Assembly (NCBI RefSeq): GCF_030433895.1 | Contig: NZ_JARUXE010000013.1 | Coordinates: 1-64,000 of the forward strand | Direction of reading: 5' to 3' | Length of the DNA: 64,000 bases | DNA from: Arthrobacter sp. PsM3 | Lineage (GTDB): Bacteria; Actinomycetota; Actinomycetes; Actinomycetales; Micrococcaceae | Shown here: one piece after another, positions 38,617-47,295 of the stretch | Layout of the letters: each line of letters starts with the position of its first letter | Position numbering within the stretch: the stretch's first letter is position 1 | Position numbers and translations under genes: made by a program | The notes under the pieces: model-generated | Databases searched by the model: none | What the model was told of the DNA's origin: nothing | What the model saw: the letters and a program-made list of their open reading frames with translations, nothing else

Positions 38617-39465
38617 TCAGCGCCGGACGCGGTCCCGGACCGGGGCGCCGGACTGCCGGCCGTCTGCCTTCAGCAGGTTCGCCAGCAGGGTGTCGAACAG
38701 GGCGGCGGCATTCTTGGCCGAATCCCCTGGCCAATGGTGGATGGAGTGCGCGGCGCCCTGGATCTGCTGCCAGTTGGCCTGCTCCGGGATGTGCGGGGAG
38801 AGCAGCAGCTCGCCGAACATGGAGTCCATCTCGGCGAGCCGGAAGGTGTGTTCGGCGGACCCGGTGCGCACCCGGTTGGCGACGATGCCGGCGGGGGAGA
38901 GGTTCGGGGCGAATTCCTGCCGGAACAGCTGGATGGCCCGCATGGTGCGTTCCGTGCCCGCGACGGAGAAGAGGCCGGGCTCGGCCACGAGGGTTACCTT
39001 GTCGCTGGCGGACCAGGCCATCCTGGTGAGCCCGTTCAGGGACGGCGGGCAGTCCACGAGGACCAGTTCGTACTTCTCCGCGCCGGCGAGCACTGCGGAG
39101 AGTCTGCGCAGGTCGCGGCGGCCCAGGTCGGGGCGGTCGTAGATGCCGGTGTAGGCGGAGCCAACAGCCACATCGAGGACGGCTGTTCGGCCGGCGGCAG
39201 CGCCGCCGTTGGCGGATGCGCGGTCCACCCAGCCGCTAGGGACCACGTTCTCGGCCAGCCGGGCCCGCCGGGGGGACTTGAGCATCCGGCCGATGTCCAG
39301 CTGGTCGCCCGGCCGGACTCCGAGGGCCGTACTGGCATCCGCGTGGGGATCAAGGTCGACGACGAGGGTGGGGATGCCGGCGGCCAATGCCGCGGACGCC
39401 AGTCCGGTGGTCACCGATGTCTTGCCGACACCGCCTTTGAGGCTGCTGATGCTGACTACTTGCAC
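38617..39465 (-). CDS. Orphan ParA-family ATPase
   Basis: A 282-residue P-loop ATPase: Walker A SSLKGGVGKTSVTTGLA, switch region VVDLDPHADASTALG, Walker B LVLVDCPPSLNGLT. No ParB or partner gene lies beside it. The N-terminus begins right at the ATPase domain; GTG 39465 was chosen, TTG 39477 adds 4 residues. The C-terminal third is diverged from chromosomal ParA. Function is open: positioning of a cellular cargo is typical of orphan ParAs, but nothing here names one. Confidence 0.85.
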   Translation of the reverse strand: MQVVSISSLKGGVGKTSVTTGLASAALAAGIPTLVVDLDPHADASTALGVRPGDQLDIGRMLKSPRRARLAENVVPSGWVDRASANGGAAAGRTAVLDVAVGSAYTGIYDRPDLGRRDLRRLSAVLAGAEKYELVLVDCPPSLNGLTRMAWSASDKVTLVAEPGLFSVAGTERTMRAIQLFRQEFAPNLSPAGIVANRVRTGSAEHTFRLAEMDSMFGELLLSPHIPEQANWQQIQGAAHSIHHWPGDSAKNAAALFDTLLANLLKADGRQSGAPVRDRVRR

Positions 39466-39800
39466 TTGAAAAACCAATACCTAACGCCGGTTGCCGGTTC
39501 GGGGTCCTGCCGGCTCCTGCGTTCTCCGGAACCGGGGCGAGCATGCGCCACCCACCTCCTCATCATATGTTGCCGTCCCGCCGAAACCTGCCTCATCGTC
39601 TGCCCCGTCGCGTGCCGGTGCGGCAGATCATGGATATGCTGCAATCGGGGCCGGGATCCGGCGTTGCGTGATCTACTTGCCTAATCCGGCATACGTGACG
39701 CGCGCTGTTGTGACAGTCGCCACAATAATTTGTGTTTGCCCGTCCGGGTCTTAGACACTGTGACCACTTACCGATACACCCGCGATGATGCAGGAGAAGC
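39466..39800 (+). other. Intergenic region upstream of pyc
   Basis: A 335-base gap between divergent genes. No supported gene is seen. The right half is relatively AT-rich near 39720-39735 (CACAATAATTTGTG) and should hold the pyc promoter; the ribosome site before pyc is AGGAGAAGC. A CRP-like palindrome is listed separately. Confidence 0.6.
39709..39724. promoter_or_regulatory. CRP/GlxR-like site before pyc
   Basis: TGTGA-CAGTCG-CCACA matches the TGTGA-N6-TCACA pattern at 9 of 10 defined positions. It is 77 bases upstream of the pyc ATG and next to an AATAAT minus-10-like sequence. Confidence 0.5.
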
Positions 39801-42800
39801 ATGTTTTCGAAGATTCTGGTGGCCAATCGCGGCGAAATCGCGATCCGTGCCTTCCGCGCCGGCTACGAACTTGGTGCCAAGACCGTAGCTGTCTTCCCGA
39901 ACGAGGACCGCAACTCAATCCACCGCCAGAAGGCCGATGAGGCATACCTGATCGGTGAGGAGGGCCATCCCGTCCGGGCCTACCTCGACGTCGACGAGGT
40001 GGTGCGCGTGGCCAAGGAATCCGGCGCCGACGCCATCTACCCGGGCTACGGCTTTCTCTCCGAGAATCCGCGCCTGGCCCGGGCCGCCGCGGAAGCAGGC
40101 ATCACCTTCGTGGGACCGCCGGCTGAGGTCCTGGAACTGGCCGGCAACAAGGTCGCGGCCCTTGAGGCGGCCCGCAAAGCCGGCGTCCCCGTGCTCAGAT
40201 CCTCCCAGCCCTCCAAAGACGTCGACGAGCTCATCGCGGCCGCCGACGTCATCGGGTTCCCCATCTTCGCCAAGGCCGTCGCCGGCGGCGGCGGGCGCGG
40301 CATGCGCCGCGTCGACACCCGCGACGCCCTGCCCGAAGCCCTGCAGGCCGCCATGCGCGAGGCGGACGCGGCCTTCGGCGATCCGACCATGTTCCTGGAA
40401 CAGGCCGTGCTGCGCCCCCGCCACATCGAGGTCCAGATACTGGCCGACGCGGAGGGCAACGTGATGCACCTCTTCGAACGTGACTGCTCCATCCAGCGCC
40501 GCCACCAGAAGGTCATCGAAATCGCCCCGGCGCCGAACCTGGACGAAGGCATCCGGCAGGCGCTGTACCGGGACGCCGTGAAGTTCGCCAAGGCGCTGAA
40601 CTACGTCAACGCCGGCACGGTCGAATTCCTCGTCGACACCGTCGGGGAGCGGGCCGGCCAGCACGTCTTCATCGAAATGAACCCGCGCATCCAGGTCGAG
40701 CACACCGTCACCGAAGAAGTCACCGACGTCGACCTGGTCCAGGCACAGCTGCGCATCGCCGCCGGCGAGACCCTCGCCGACCTGGGCCTCTCCCAGGAGA
40801 CGGTCCAGCTCAAGGGCGCCGCCCTGCAGTGCCGCATCACCACGGAGGACCCGGCCAACGGCTTCCGGCCCGACGTCGGCAAGATCACCGGCTACCGTTC
40901 CGCCGGCGGCGCCGGCGTCCGGCTGGACGGCGGCACCGTCTACTCCGGAGCCGAGATCAGCCCGCACTTCGACTCGATGCTGGTCAAGCTGACCTGCCGC
41001 GGCCGTGACTACCCGGCCGCAGTGGCTCGGGCCCGCCGTGCCCTCGCCGAGTTCCGCATCCGCGGCGTCTCGACCAACATTTCCTTCCTACAGGCTGTCC
41101 TGGACGACGCCGACTTCATCGCGGGCAACGTGGCCACCTCGTTCATCGACGAACGCCCCCAGCTGCTCAAGGCCCGGGTCTCCGCCGACCGCGGCACCAA
41201 GCTGCTGACCTGGCTCGCCGAAGTGACTGTGAACAAGCCCAACGGCGAGCTCACGGTCCACAGTGATCCCGCCGCCAAGCTCCCCGCCCTTAACGACGAC
41301 GCCGCCGCGCCCGGCTCCCGGCAGCGGCTGCTGGAGCTTGGCCCGGAAGGCTTCGCGAAGGCCCTCCGCGAGCAGAACGCGGTCGCCGTCACGGACACCA
41401 CGTTCCGCGACGCCCACCAGTCGCTGCTCGCCACCAGGGTCCGCACCCGCGACCTCGTGGCAGCCGGCCCGGCGGTCTCCAAACTCCTCCCGGAACTGCT
41501 CTCCGTCGAGGCGTGGGGCGGTGCCACCTACGACGTGGCCCTGCGCTTCCTCGGTGAGGACCCCTGGCACCGGCTCGCCGCGCTGCGCAAGGCGCTGCCG
41601 AACGTCTGCCTGCAGATGCTCCTGCGCGGCCGCAACACGGTCGGCTACACCCCGTACCCGGAAGAGGTCACGGTCGCGTTCGTCAACGAGGCCGCCGCCA
41701 CCGGCATCGACATCTTCCGTATCTTCGATGCGCTCAACGACGTCAACCAGATGGCGCCGGCGATCCGCGCCGTACGTGAGACGGGCACCGCCGTCGCGGA
41801 GGTCGCACTCTGCTATACCGCGGACATGCTGGACCCGGATGAGACGCTGTACACCCTGGATTACTACCTGGAGCTGGCGCAGAAGATCGTCGATGCCGGG
41901 GCACACATCCTGGCGATCAAGGACATGGCGGGCCTGCTGCGTCCCGCCGCGGCTGCACGGCTCGTCGCGGCCCTTCGTGAACGCTTTGACCTCCCGGTCC
42001 ACCTGCACACGCACGACACCGCCGGCGGGCAGCTGGCCACGCTGCTGGCTGCCGTCGACGCCGGAGTCGACGCCGTGGACGTCGCCTCCGCCTCGCTCGC
42101 CGGAACCACCAGCCAGCCCTCGGCCTCCGCCCTGGTGGCAGCACTGGCCCACACACCGCGGGACACCGGGTTGAGCCTGGCGAACGTCTGTGCCCTGGAG
42201 CCCTACTGGGAAGCAGTCCGCCGCGTATACGCACCCTTCGAGTCGGGCCTTCCGGGCCCCACCGGCCGCGTCTACCAGCACGAGATCCCCGGCGGCCAGC
42301 TCTCCAACTTGCGCCAGCAGGCGATCGCGCTGGGCCTCGGGGAGCGTTTCGAGGCCATCGAGGACATGTACACCGCCGCCGACCGCATCCTCGGCCGGCT
42401 CGTGAAGGTCACCCCGTCCTCCAAGGTCGTCGGCGACCTGGCCCTGCACCTCGTGGGCCTCAACGCCGATCCCGCCGACTTCAATGAGAACCCGCAGAAA
42501 TACGACATCCCGGATTCTGTGATCGGCTTCCTGTCCGGTGAACTGGGCGATCCTCCCGGAGGCTGGCCGGAACCGTTCCGCACCAAGGCGCTGCAGGGCC
42601 GCACGGTCAAGGTCCGCGACGTTGAGCTCAGCGCCGAGGACAGCGCCGCGCTCAAGTCCGACTCCAAGACCGTGCAGCAGACGCTCAACCGGCTCCTCTT
42701 CGCAGGTCCCACCAAGGACTACCAGAAGAGCGTGGAGTCCTACGGCAACCTCTCGGTGCTGGACACCCGCGACTACCTGTTCGGGCTGCAGCGCGGCGCC

Positions 42801-43196
42801 GAGCACGAGATCGAGCTGGAGAAGGGCGTCCGCCTGATCGCCTCGCTCGAGGCGGTCTCCGAACCGGACGAGAAGGGCATGCGCACCGTCATGTGCACGC
42901 TCAACGGCCAGTCCCGCCCGGTCGTGGTCCGGGACCGTTCCGTGGTCAGCAACGTCAAGGCCGCAGAGCGCGCCGACACCTCCCAGCCGGGCCAGGTGGC
43001 CGCACCGTTCGCCGGTGCCGTCACCCTGACCGTCAAGGCCGGCGAGTCGGTCAAGGCCGGCGACACTGTCGCCACGATCGAAGCCATGAAGATGGAGGCG
43101 TCCATCACGACGCCGGTGGCCGGCACCGTCTCGCGCCTCGCCGTCGGCGCGATCGAGCAGGTCCAGGGCGGGGACCTGTTGCTGGTCGTCGAATAA
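39801..43196 (+). CDS. pyc: Pyruvate carboxylase
   Basis: A single-chain, 1131-residue biotin enzyme forming oxaloacetate from pyruvate and bicarbonate. The biotin carboxylase domain starts ILVANRGEIAIRAFRA and has the ATP loop KAVAGGGGRGMR; the carboxyltransferase domain has TTFRDAHQSLLATR and the HTHDT metal site; the C-terminal biotinyl domain carries Lys1097 in IEAMKMEAS. It replenishes the oxaloacetate used by the methylcitrate and TCA cycles. ATG start with AGGAGAAGC upstream. Confidence 0.97.
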   Translation: MFSKILVANRGEIAIRAFRAGYELGAKTVAVFPNEDRNSIHRQKADEAYLIGEEGHPVRAYLDVDEVVRVAKESGADAIYPGYGFLSENPRLARAAAEAGITFVGPPAEVLELAGNKVAALEAARKAGVPVLRSSQPSKDVDELIAAADVIGFPIFAKAVAGGGGRGMRRVDTRDALPEALQAAMREADAAFGDPTMFLEQAVLRPRHIEVQILADAEGNVMHLFERDCSIQRRHQKVIEIAPAPNLDEGIRQALYRDAVKFAKALNYVNAGTVEFLVDTVGERAGQHVFIEMNPRIQVEHTVTEEVTDVDLVQAQLRIAAGETLADLGLSQETVQLKGAALQCRITTEDPANGFRPDVGKITGYRSAGGAGVRLDGGTVYSGAEISPHFDSMLVKLTCRGRDYPAAVARARRALAEFRIRGVSTNISFLQAVLDDADFIAGNVATSFIDERPQLLKARVSADRGTKLLTWLAEVTVNKPNGELTVHSDPAAKLPALNDDAAAPGSRQRLLELGPEGFAKALREQNAVAVTDTTFRDAHQSLLATRVRTRDLVAAGPAVSKLLPELLSVEAWGGATYDVALRFLGEDPWHRLAALRKALPNVCLQMLLRGRNTVGYTPYPEEVTVAFVNEAAATGIDIFRIFDALNDVNQMAPAIRAVRETGTAVAEVALCYTADMLDPDETLYTLDYYLELAQKIVDAGAHILAIKDMAGLLRPAAAARLVAALRERFDLPVHLHTHDTAGGQLATLLAAVDAGVDAVDVASASLAGTTSQPSASALVAALAHTPRDTGLSLANVCALEPYWEAVRRVYAPFESGLPGPTGRVYQHEIPGGQLSNLRQQAIALGLGERFEAIEDMYTAADRILGRLVKVTPSSKVVGDLALHLVGLNADPADFNENPQKYDIPDSVIGFLSGELGDPPGGWPEPFRTKALQGRTVKVRDVELSAEDSAALKSDSKTVQQTLNRLLFAGPTKDYQKSVESYGNLSVLDTRDYLFGLQRGAEHEIELEKGVRLIASLEAVSEPDEKGMRTVMCTLNGQSRPVVVRDRSVVSNVKAAERADTSQPGQVAAPFAGAVTLTVKAGESVKAGDTVATIEAMKMEASITTPVAGTVSRLAVGAIEQVQGGDLLLVVE

Positions 43197-43215
43197 CCGC
43201 AGCGCAGCGACTATG

Positions 43216-43255
43216 ACGAAGGGTCCTTCCGGCCAAAGCTGGAAGGACCCTTCGT
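43216..43255 (+). terminator. Hairpin terminator of pyc
   Basis: Perfect 15-bp stem (43216-43230 with 43241-43255), 10-base loop. No T-run follows. Confidence 0.75.
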
Positions 43256-43288
43256 CGTACCCGAACCACAAACAGCAACGCCGCACAA

Positions 43289-43351
43289 CAACGCGGGGTC
43301 AGATACGGCCCGTCCGCGGCGTGTGGATGGGCCGTATCTGACCCCGCGTTG
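43289..43351. repeat. Palindromic intergenic element, copy 2
   Basis: Arms 43289-43311 and 43329-43351 pair perfectly over 23 bp around a 17-base loop. Outer arms CAACGCGGGGTCA match copy 1 at 38512; the inner arm is GATACGGCCC instead. It lies between convergent pyc and the acyl-CoA synthetase. Confidence 0.85.
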
Positions 43352-43408
43352 CTGGGGTGCGCTTTGTCTGGGGTGCGCTTTGTTTGCGGGTGGGGTGGGG
43401 CGGGGTGC

Positions 43409-45229
43409 CTAGACCTGGCTGGGACGCGGGGCGCCGTACATTTCCTCGATGACGTTCTCGAAGTCCTTCATCACCTGGGCCCGCTTGACCTTCATCGACG
43501 GCGTCAGGTGCCCGGAGGCCTCCGTGAAGTCGGCCGGCACGATCCGGAAGGACTTGATCGCCTCGGCCTGGGAGACCGACTGGTTGGCGCCGTTGATGAG
43601 TTCCTGCACCGCGGCCTTGACCGCCGCGTTGTCGGTGGCTTCGGCAACGGTCGTGGACGCGGGCAGCCCGTGGCGGTGCAGCCAGCCCGGCAGGGCCTCC
43701 TCGTCGAGGGTGACCAGCGCACCGATGAACGGCCGGTTGTCACCGACCACCAGCACCTGGGAGACCAGCGCGTCGGCCCGGATCTGGTCCTCCAGCAGGG
43801 CCGGCACGACGTTCTTGCCGCTCGCCGTGACGATGATTTCCTTCTTGCGCCCGGTGATGGTCAGGAATCCCTGCTCATCGAGCTGTCCGATGTCGCCGGT
43901 GCGGAACCAGCCGTCGACAAAGGACTCAGCGGAGAGGTCCTCGCGCTTGTAGTAGCCGCGCATGACGCACACGCCCTTGGCGAGGATCTCGCCGTCGTCG
44001 GCGATCTTCACGGCATTGCCGGGAATCGGGGCGCCGACGGTACCAATCTTGATCAGGTCCGGCGTGTTCACGGTAACCGGGGCCGTCGTCTCGGTCAGCC
44101 CGTAGCCTTCCAGGATCTGCATGCCGATGCCCTGGAAGAAGTGCCCCAGCCGCTCGCCCAGCGGTCCGCCGCCGGACACGGCGTGCGCCACCTCGCCGCC
44201 CATGGCGGCGCGGAGCTTGCCGTAGACGAGCTTGTCGAAAACGGTGTGCCGGAGCTTGAGGCCCAGGCCGATCTTGCCGGCCTGGCGCGCGCGGGAGAAT
44301 TCGATGGCGGTGTCGGCCGCCCGATGGAAGATGGCGCCCTTGCCGCCGTCCTCGGCTTTGGTGAGCGCCGAGTTGTAGACCTTCTCGAAGACCCGCGGCA
44401 CCGCGAGGATGAAGGTCGGCTTGTAGCTCTGCAGGTCCGGCAGGAGGTTCTTGATGTCCGGCGTGTGTGCCACCGTGACACCCGCGGCGACGGCGAGCAC
44501 CGAAATAAAGCGTGCGAACACGTGGGCGAGCGGCAGGAACATGATGGTCCGGGCCTGTTCGTGGACGATCTTGTTCAGCGAGGTGGCCAGCGCGTTCTCG
44601 GAGAGTTCCACGAAGTTGCCGTGGGTCAGTTCGCAGCCCTTGGGCCGGCCGGTGGTGCCGGAGGTGTAGATGATCGTGGCGAGGTCGTCGAGGGTGGCCA
44701 GGCTGCGCCGGGCCTCAAGCTCCTCGTTGCTGACCGTCGCACCGGCGGCGCGGACCTCGTCGAGGCCGGTTCCTTCGAGCTGCCAGACGTGGGCCAGGTC
44801 CGCGAGGCCCTCGGAGGTCGCGGCCTGCCGGATGATGTCCTCGTGGTGCGCGGACTCGCCGAAAGCGGCGACGGCGCCGGAGTCGCCCAGGTTCCAGGCC
44901 ACCTGGGAGGGGGAGGAGGTCTCATAGATCGGCACGGAGACCGCACCCGCGAACCAGATGGCGAAGTCAATGAGGGCCCATTCGTACCGGGTGCGGGACA
45001 TGATGCCGACCCGGTCGCCGGCGGCGACGCCGCTGGCCATCAGGCCCTTGGCGAGCAGCGACGCATCGGCCAGGAAGTCGGTGGCCCGGATGTCCTGCCA
45101 CGCTCCTGCGGCGTCAAGTTTCGAGAACAGTGCCGGGTTCGAGGCCTTGGCCGCCTGGCGCAGGACCAGATCCGTGACGTTCATTTCCCGGGGGACGTTC
45201 ACCAAGGCCGGGACACTGATTTCTCGCAC
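43409..45229 (-). CDS. Long-chain fatty-acid-CoA ligase (FadD15-like)
   Basis: A 606-residue AMP-forming ligase. P-loop IIYTSGTTGRPKGCELTH, LPLAHVFAR, EGYGLTETTAPVTVN, GWFRTGDIG and GRKKEIIVTASGKNV mark the long-chain acyl-CoA synthetase group. It activates fatty acids for lipid synthesis or breakdown. The GTG at 45229 was chosen because AAAGGAG lies 6 bases before it; an in-frame ATG at 45250 lacks such a site. Its neighbourhood with the acyltransferase, aroG and pknL matches the fadD15 region of mycobacteria. Confidence 0.92.
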   Translation of the reverse strand: MREISVPALVNVPREMNVTDLVLRQAAKASNPALFSKLDAAGAWQDIRATDFLADASLLAKGLMASGVAAGDRVGIMSRTRYEWALIDFAIWFAGAVSVPIYETSSPSQVAWNLGDSGAVAAFGESAHHEDIIRQAATSEGLADLAHVWQLEGTGLDEVRAAGATVSNEELEARRSLATLDDLATIIYTSGTTGRPKGCELTHGNFVELSENALATSLNKIVHEQARTIMFLPLAHVFARFISVLAVAAGVTVAHTPDIKNLLPDLQSYKPTFILAVPRVFEKVYNSALTKAEDGGKGAIFHRAADTAIEFSRARQAGKIGLGLKLRHTVFDKLVYGKLRAAMGGEVAHAVSGGGPLGERLGHFFQGIGMQILEGYGLTETTAPVTVNTPDLIKIGTVGAPIPGNAVKIADDGEILAKGVCVMRGYYKREDLSAESFVDGWFRTGDIGQLDEQGFLTITGRKKEIIVTASGKNVVPALLEDQIRADALVSQVLVVGDNRPFIGALVTLDEEALPGWLHRHGLPASTTVAEATDNAAVKAAVQELINGANQSVSQAEAIKSFRIVPADFTEASGHLTPSMKVKRAQVMKDFENVIEEMYGAPRPSQV

Positions 45230-45471
45230 GTTAGCTCCTTTGATATCCATGGACCCGCGAGGGGTACGACTAACACTAGTATGCGGTTCCAGGCATGTGT
45301 GTTCCACAACACCTACCGGCGAGTAACCTTACAGTTTGGTAACCCCGGCTCGGCGGCCGGAGAGGACTATCAGGCAATGGCTGGCGGCGGGGCTCCGGTC
45401 CGGAGGCGATCGCCGGGCTGTCCGGTGATGCGGCCCGTGCCCGGCCGTTCCGGCGAATAGGATAGTGAATC
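45230..45471. other. Divergent promoter region, acyl-CoA ligase and glucokinase
   Basis: 242 bases without a gene. TTAC and GTAA half-sites face each other over 6 bases (TTACAGTTTGGTAA, 45329-45342) and could be an operator of a TetR-type lipid regulator; this is weak. Confidence 0.35.
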
Positions 45472-46563
45472 ATGCACACACCTATACCTGGACAGCAGCC
45501 CGGCCCGTACCGCAGGACGGCCGCCTGGCGGCGCAGGACGCTGGCGGGCGCCCCCGCCGGACCGGCCGGCCAGGGTTTCCGTGAGCACCTGCGGCTGGGC
45601 CGCAAGGGCCTCGCCATTGGCGTGGACATCGGCGGCACCAAGGTGGCGGCCGGTGTGGTCGACGCGGAGGGACGGATCCTGGCCCAGGCCAAGCGGTCCA
45701 CTCCGGGCAACGACCCCCGTGCGGTGGAACAGGTGATCGTGGAGCTGGTCGAGGAGCTGGGCGAGGGCCACCGGATTTGGTCGGTCGGGATCGGCGCGGC
45801 CGGCTGGATGGACCTCGACGGCGGCACTGTGCTCTTCAGCCCCCATCTGGCCTGGCGCAATGAGCCCCTTCGCGACAACCTGCAGCGGCTGCTTCGCCGG
45901 CCGGTGCTGCTGACCAACGACGCCGATGCGGCCGGCTGGGCGGAGTGGCGCTTCGGCGCCGGGCAGGGCCAGAGCCGCCTGGTCTGCATCACCCTCGGAA
46001 CCGGCATCGGCGGCGCCATGGTGATGGACGGCCGGCTGGAACGCGGGCGCTTTGGCGTGGCGGGGGAGTTCGGCCACCAGATCATCATGCCCGGCGGCCA
46101 CCGCTGCGAGTGCGGCAACCGGGGCTGTTGGGAACAGTATGCGTCCGGCAACGCGCTTGGGCGGGAGGCCCGGGAACTCGCCGCCGCGAACTCCCCGGTG
46201 GCCCAGGAACTGCTCAAAGCGGTCGACGGCCACGTGGATCGCATCACCGGCGTGATTGTCACCGAGCTGGCCAAGGCCGGGGACGCGACCTCGCGGGAGC
46301 TGCTCGAAGACGTCGGGGAATGGCTCGGCCTGGGCCTCGCGAACCTTGCCGCCGCGCTGGATCCGGGCAAGTTCGTGATCGGCGGCGGACTCTGCGACGC
46401 CGGCGAACTGTTGGTCGGACCGGCCCGGAAGGCCTTCGCCCGGAACCTGACCGGCCGCGGCTTCCGGCCCGCGGCGGAAATCGAGCTCGCGGCACTCGGC
46501 CCGAACGCCGGCCTGATCGGCGCCGCGGACCTGTCCCGGGTCAGCAGCCGCATGCACAGCTAG
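45472..46563 (+). CDS. glk: ROK family glucokinase
   Basis: A 363-residue sugar kinase. ATP-binding VDIGGTKVAAGVV begins near residue 50; the catalytic Asp is in LLTNDADAAGWAE; the ROK zinc site is HRCECGNRGCWEQYAS; GTGIGGAMV is the phosphate loop. ROK proteins with this zinc motif are usually glucokinases in actinobacteria. The N-terminal 45 residues are basic, Pro- and Gly-rich, so the true start may be later. It produces glucose 6-phosphate in the cytoplasm. Confidence 0.88.
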   Translation: MHTPIPGQQPGPYRRTAAWRRRTLAGAPAGPAGQGFREHLRLGRKGLAIGVDIGGTKVAAGVVDAEGRILAQAKRSTPGNDPRAVEQVIVELVEELGEGHRIWSVGIGAAGWMDLDGGTVLFSPHLAWRNEPLRDNLQRLLRRPVLLTNDADAAGWAEWRFGAGQGQSRLVCITLGTGIGGAMVMDGRLERGRFGVAGEFGHQIIMPGGHRCECGNRGCWEQYASGNALGREARELAAANSPVAQELLKAVDGHVDRITGVIVTELAKAGDATSRELLEDVGEWLGLGLANLAAALDPGKFVIGGGLCDAGELLVGPARKAFARNLTGRGFRPAAEIELAALGPNAGLIGAADLSRVSSRMHS

Positions 46564-46585
46564 CAGCGCGCCACCGGCAGGAAAC

Positions 46586-46612
46586 GGGGCGCCGGCCGAA
46601 AGCGGGCGCCCC
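46586..46612. terminator. Hairpin between convergent glk and membrane-protein genes
   Basis: GGGGCGCC (46586-46593) pairs with GGCGCCCC (46605-46612). No T-run, so termination is only likely. Confidence 0.45.
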
Positions 46613-46662
46613 AGCGGTCGGCCCGGGTGGCGCTCGGACGCGACGGAACGCGATGGAATCAG

Positions 46663-47295
46663 TTAGATGCGGGCGCCGTCGTCGTGCTCGTCCTTTTCGC
46701 CCGGCAGTTTCATGATCAGGAACACCAGCGAGGCTGCGAAGGCGGCGACCATTCCGAGGATGGCCATCAGCGGTGCGGAGCGCCAGAACATCGCAGACAG
46801 CAGCAGGGCCACGGGACCACCGACGGCACCGAGCCAGGCCAGCACGGTCAGAGGGTCGGTTCCGGCGAGGCTGGGAGGTTCCTCCGGCACGAACTCACCC
46901 GGCCCGAACGGGTCGTCATCCGCGGCTTCGAAGTCCCGCGGGCCCGGTGCACCGTCCTGGGCGCCGGCGGCGGCCGGACCCTCTGAGGCGCCCACGGCGG
47001 CCTGGCCGCGTGCCAGCCGCTCGTCGGCGGAGAGTTCAATCGGCACCCCGGCGGCGAGCCCCAGCGGATCGAAGTCGCTGAACGGCCGGGGCACTGCGGC
47101 ACTGTCGGCCCCTGCGCCGTCCGTGACGGGCACCTTCGGCAGCTCCTGGCCGTCCGCGGCCTCACGGGCTTCCGCGGTGCCCGGGTTTGTGCGCTGGTCC
47201 CTGCCCTCCAGCCTGGCGACCAGATCCAGCCAGACGGCGTCTTCCTGGTTGGCGCTGGAATCCGGGTCCGGAGCGTTGGGGTCCGGTCTAGTCAT
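46663..47295 (-). CDS. Hypothetical two-span membrane protein
   Basis: A 210-residue protein. Residues 1-140 are hydrophilic, acidic and rich in Pro, Ala and Gly, probably cytoplasmic and disordered (DDDPFGPGEFVPEEPPS). Two membrane spans follow at ~148-168 (VLAWLGAVGGPVALLLSAMFW) and ~173-193 (LMAILGMVAAFAASLVFLIM). It begins inside the end of the upstream esterase gene (8-base overlap), so it is probably co-transcribed with the two hydrolases. I do not recognise the family. Confidence 0.75.
   Translation of the reverse strand: MTRPDPNAPDPDSSANQEDAVWLDLVARLEGRDQRTNPGTAEAREAADGQELPKVPVTDGAGADSAAVPRPFSDFDPLGLAAGVPIELSADERLARGQAAVGASEGPAAAGAQDGAPGPRDFEAADDDPFGPGEFVPEEPPSLAGTDPLTVLAWLGAVGGPVALLLSAMFWRSAPLMAILGMVAAFAASLVFLIMKLPGEKDEHDDGARI

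Noticed and set aside
39491..39754. An 87-codon open frame before pyc
   Set aside because: No ribosome site, no similarity, and it overlaps the expected promoter and CRP-like site.
43349..45460. A 703-codon plus-strand open frame opposite the acyl-CoA ligase
   Set aside because: The ligase on the minus strand has complete catalytic motifs; this frame has none and spans intergenic elements.
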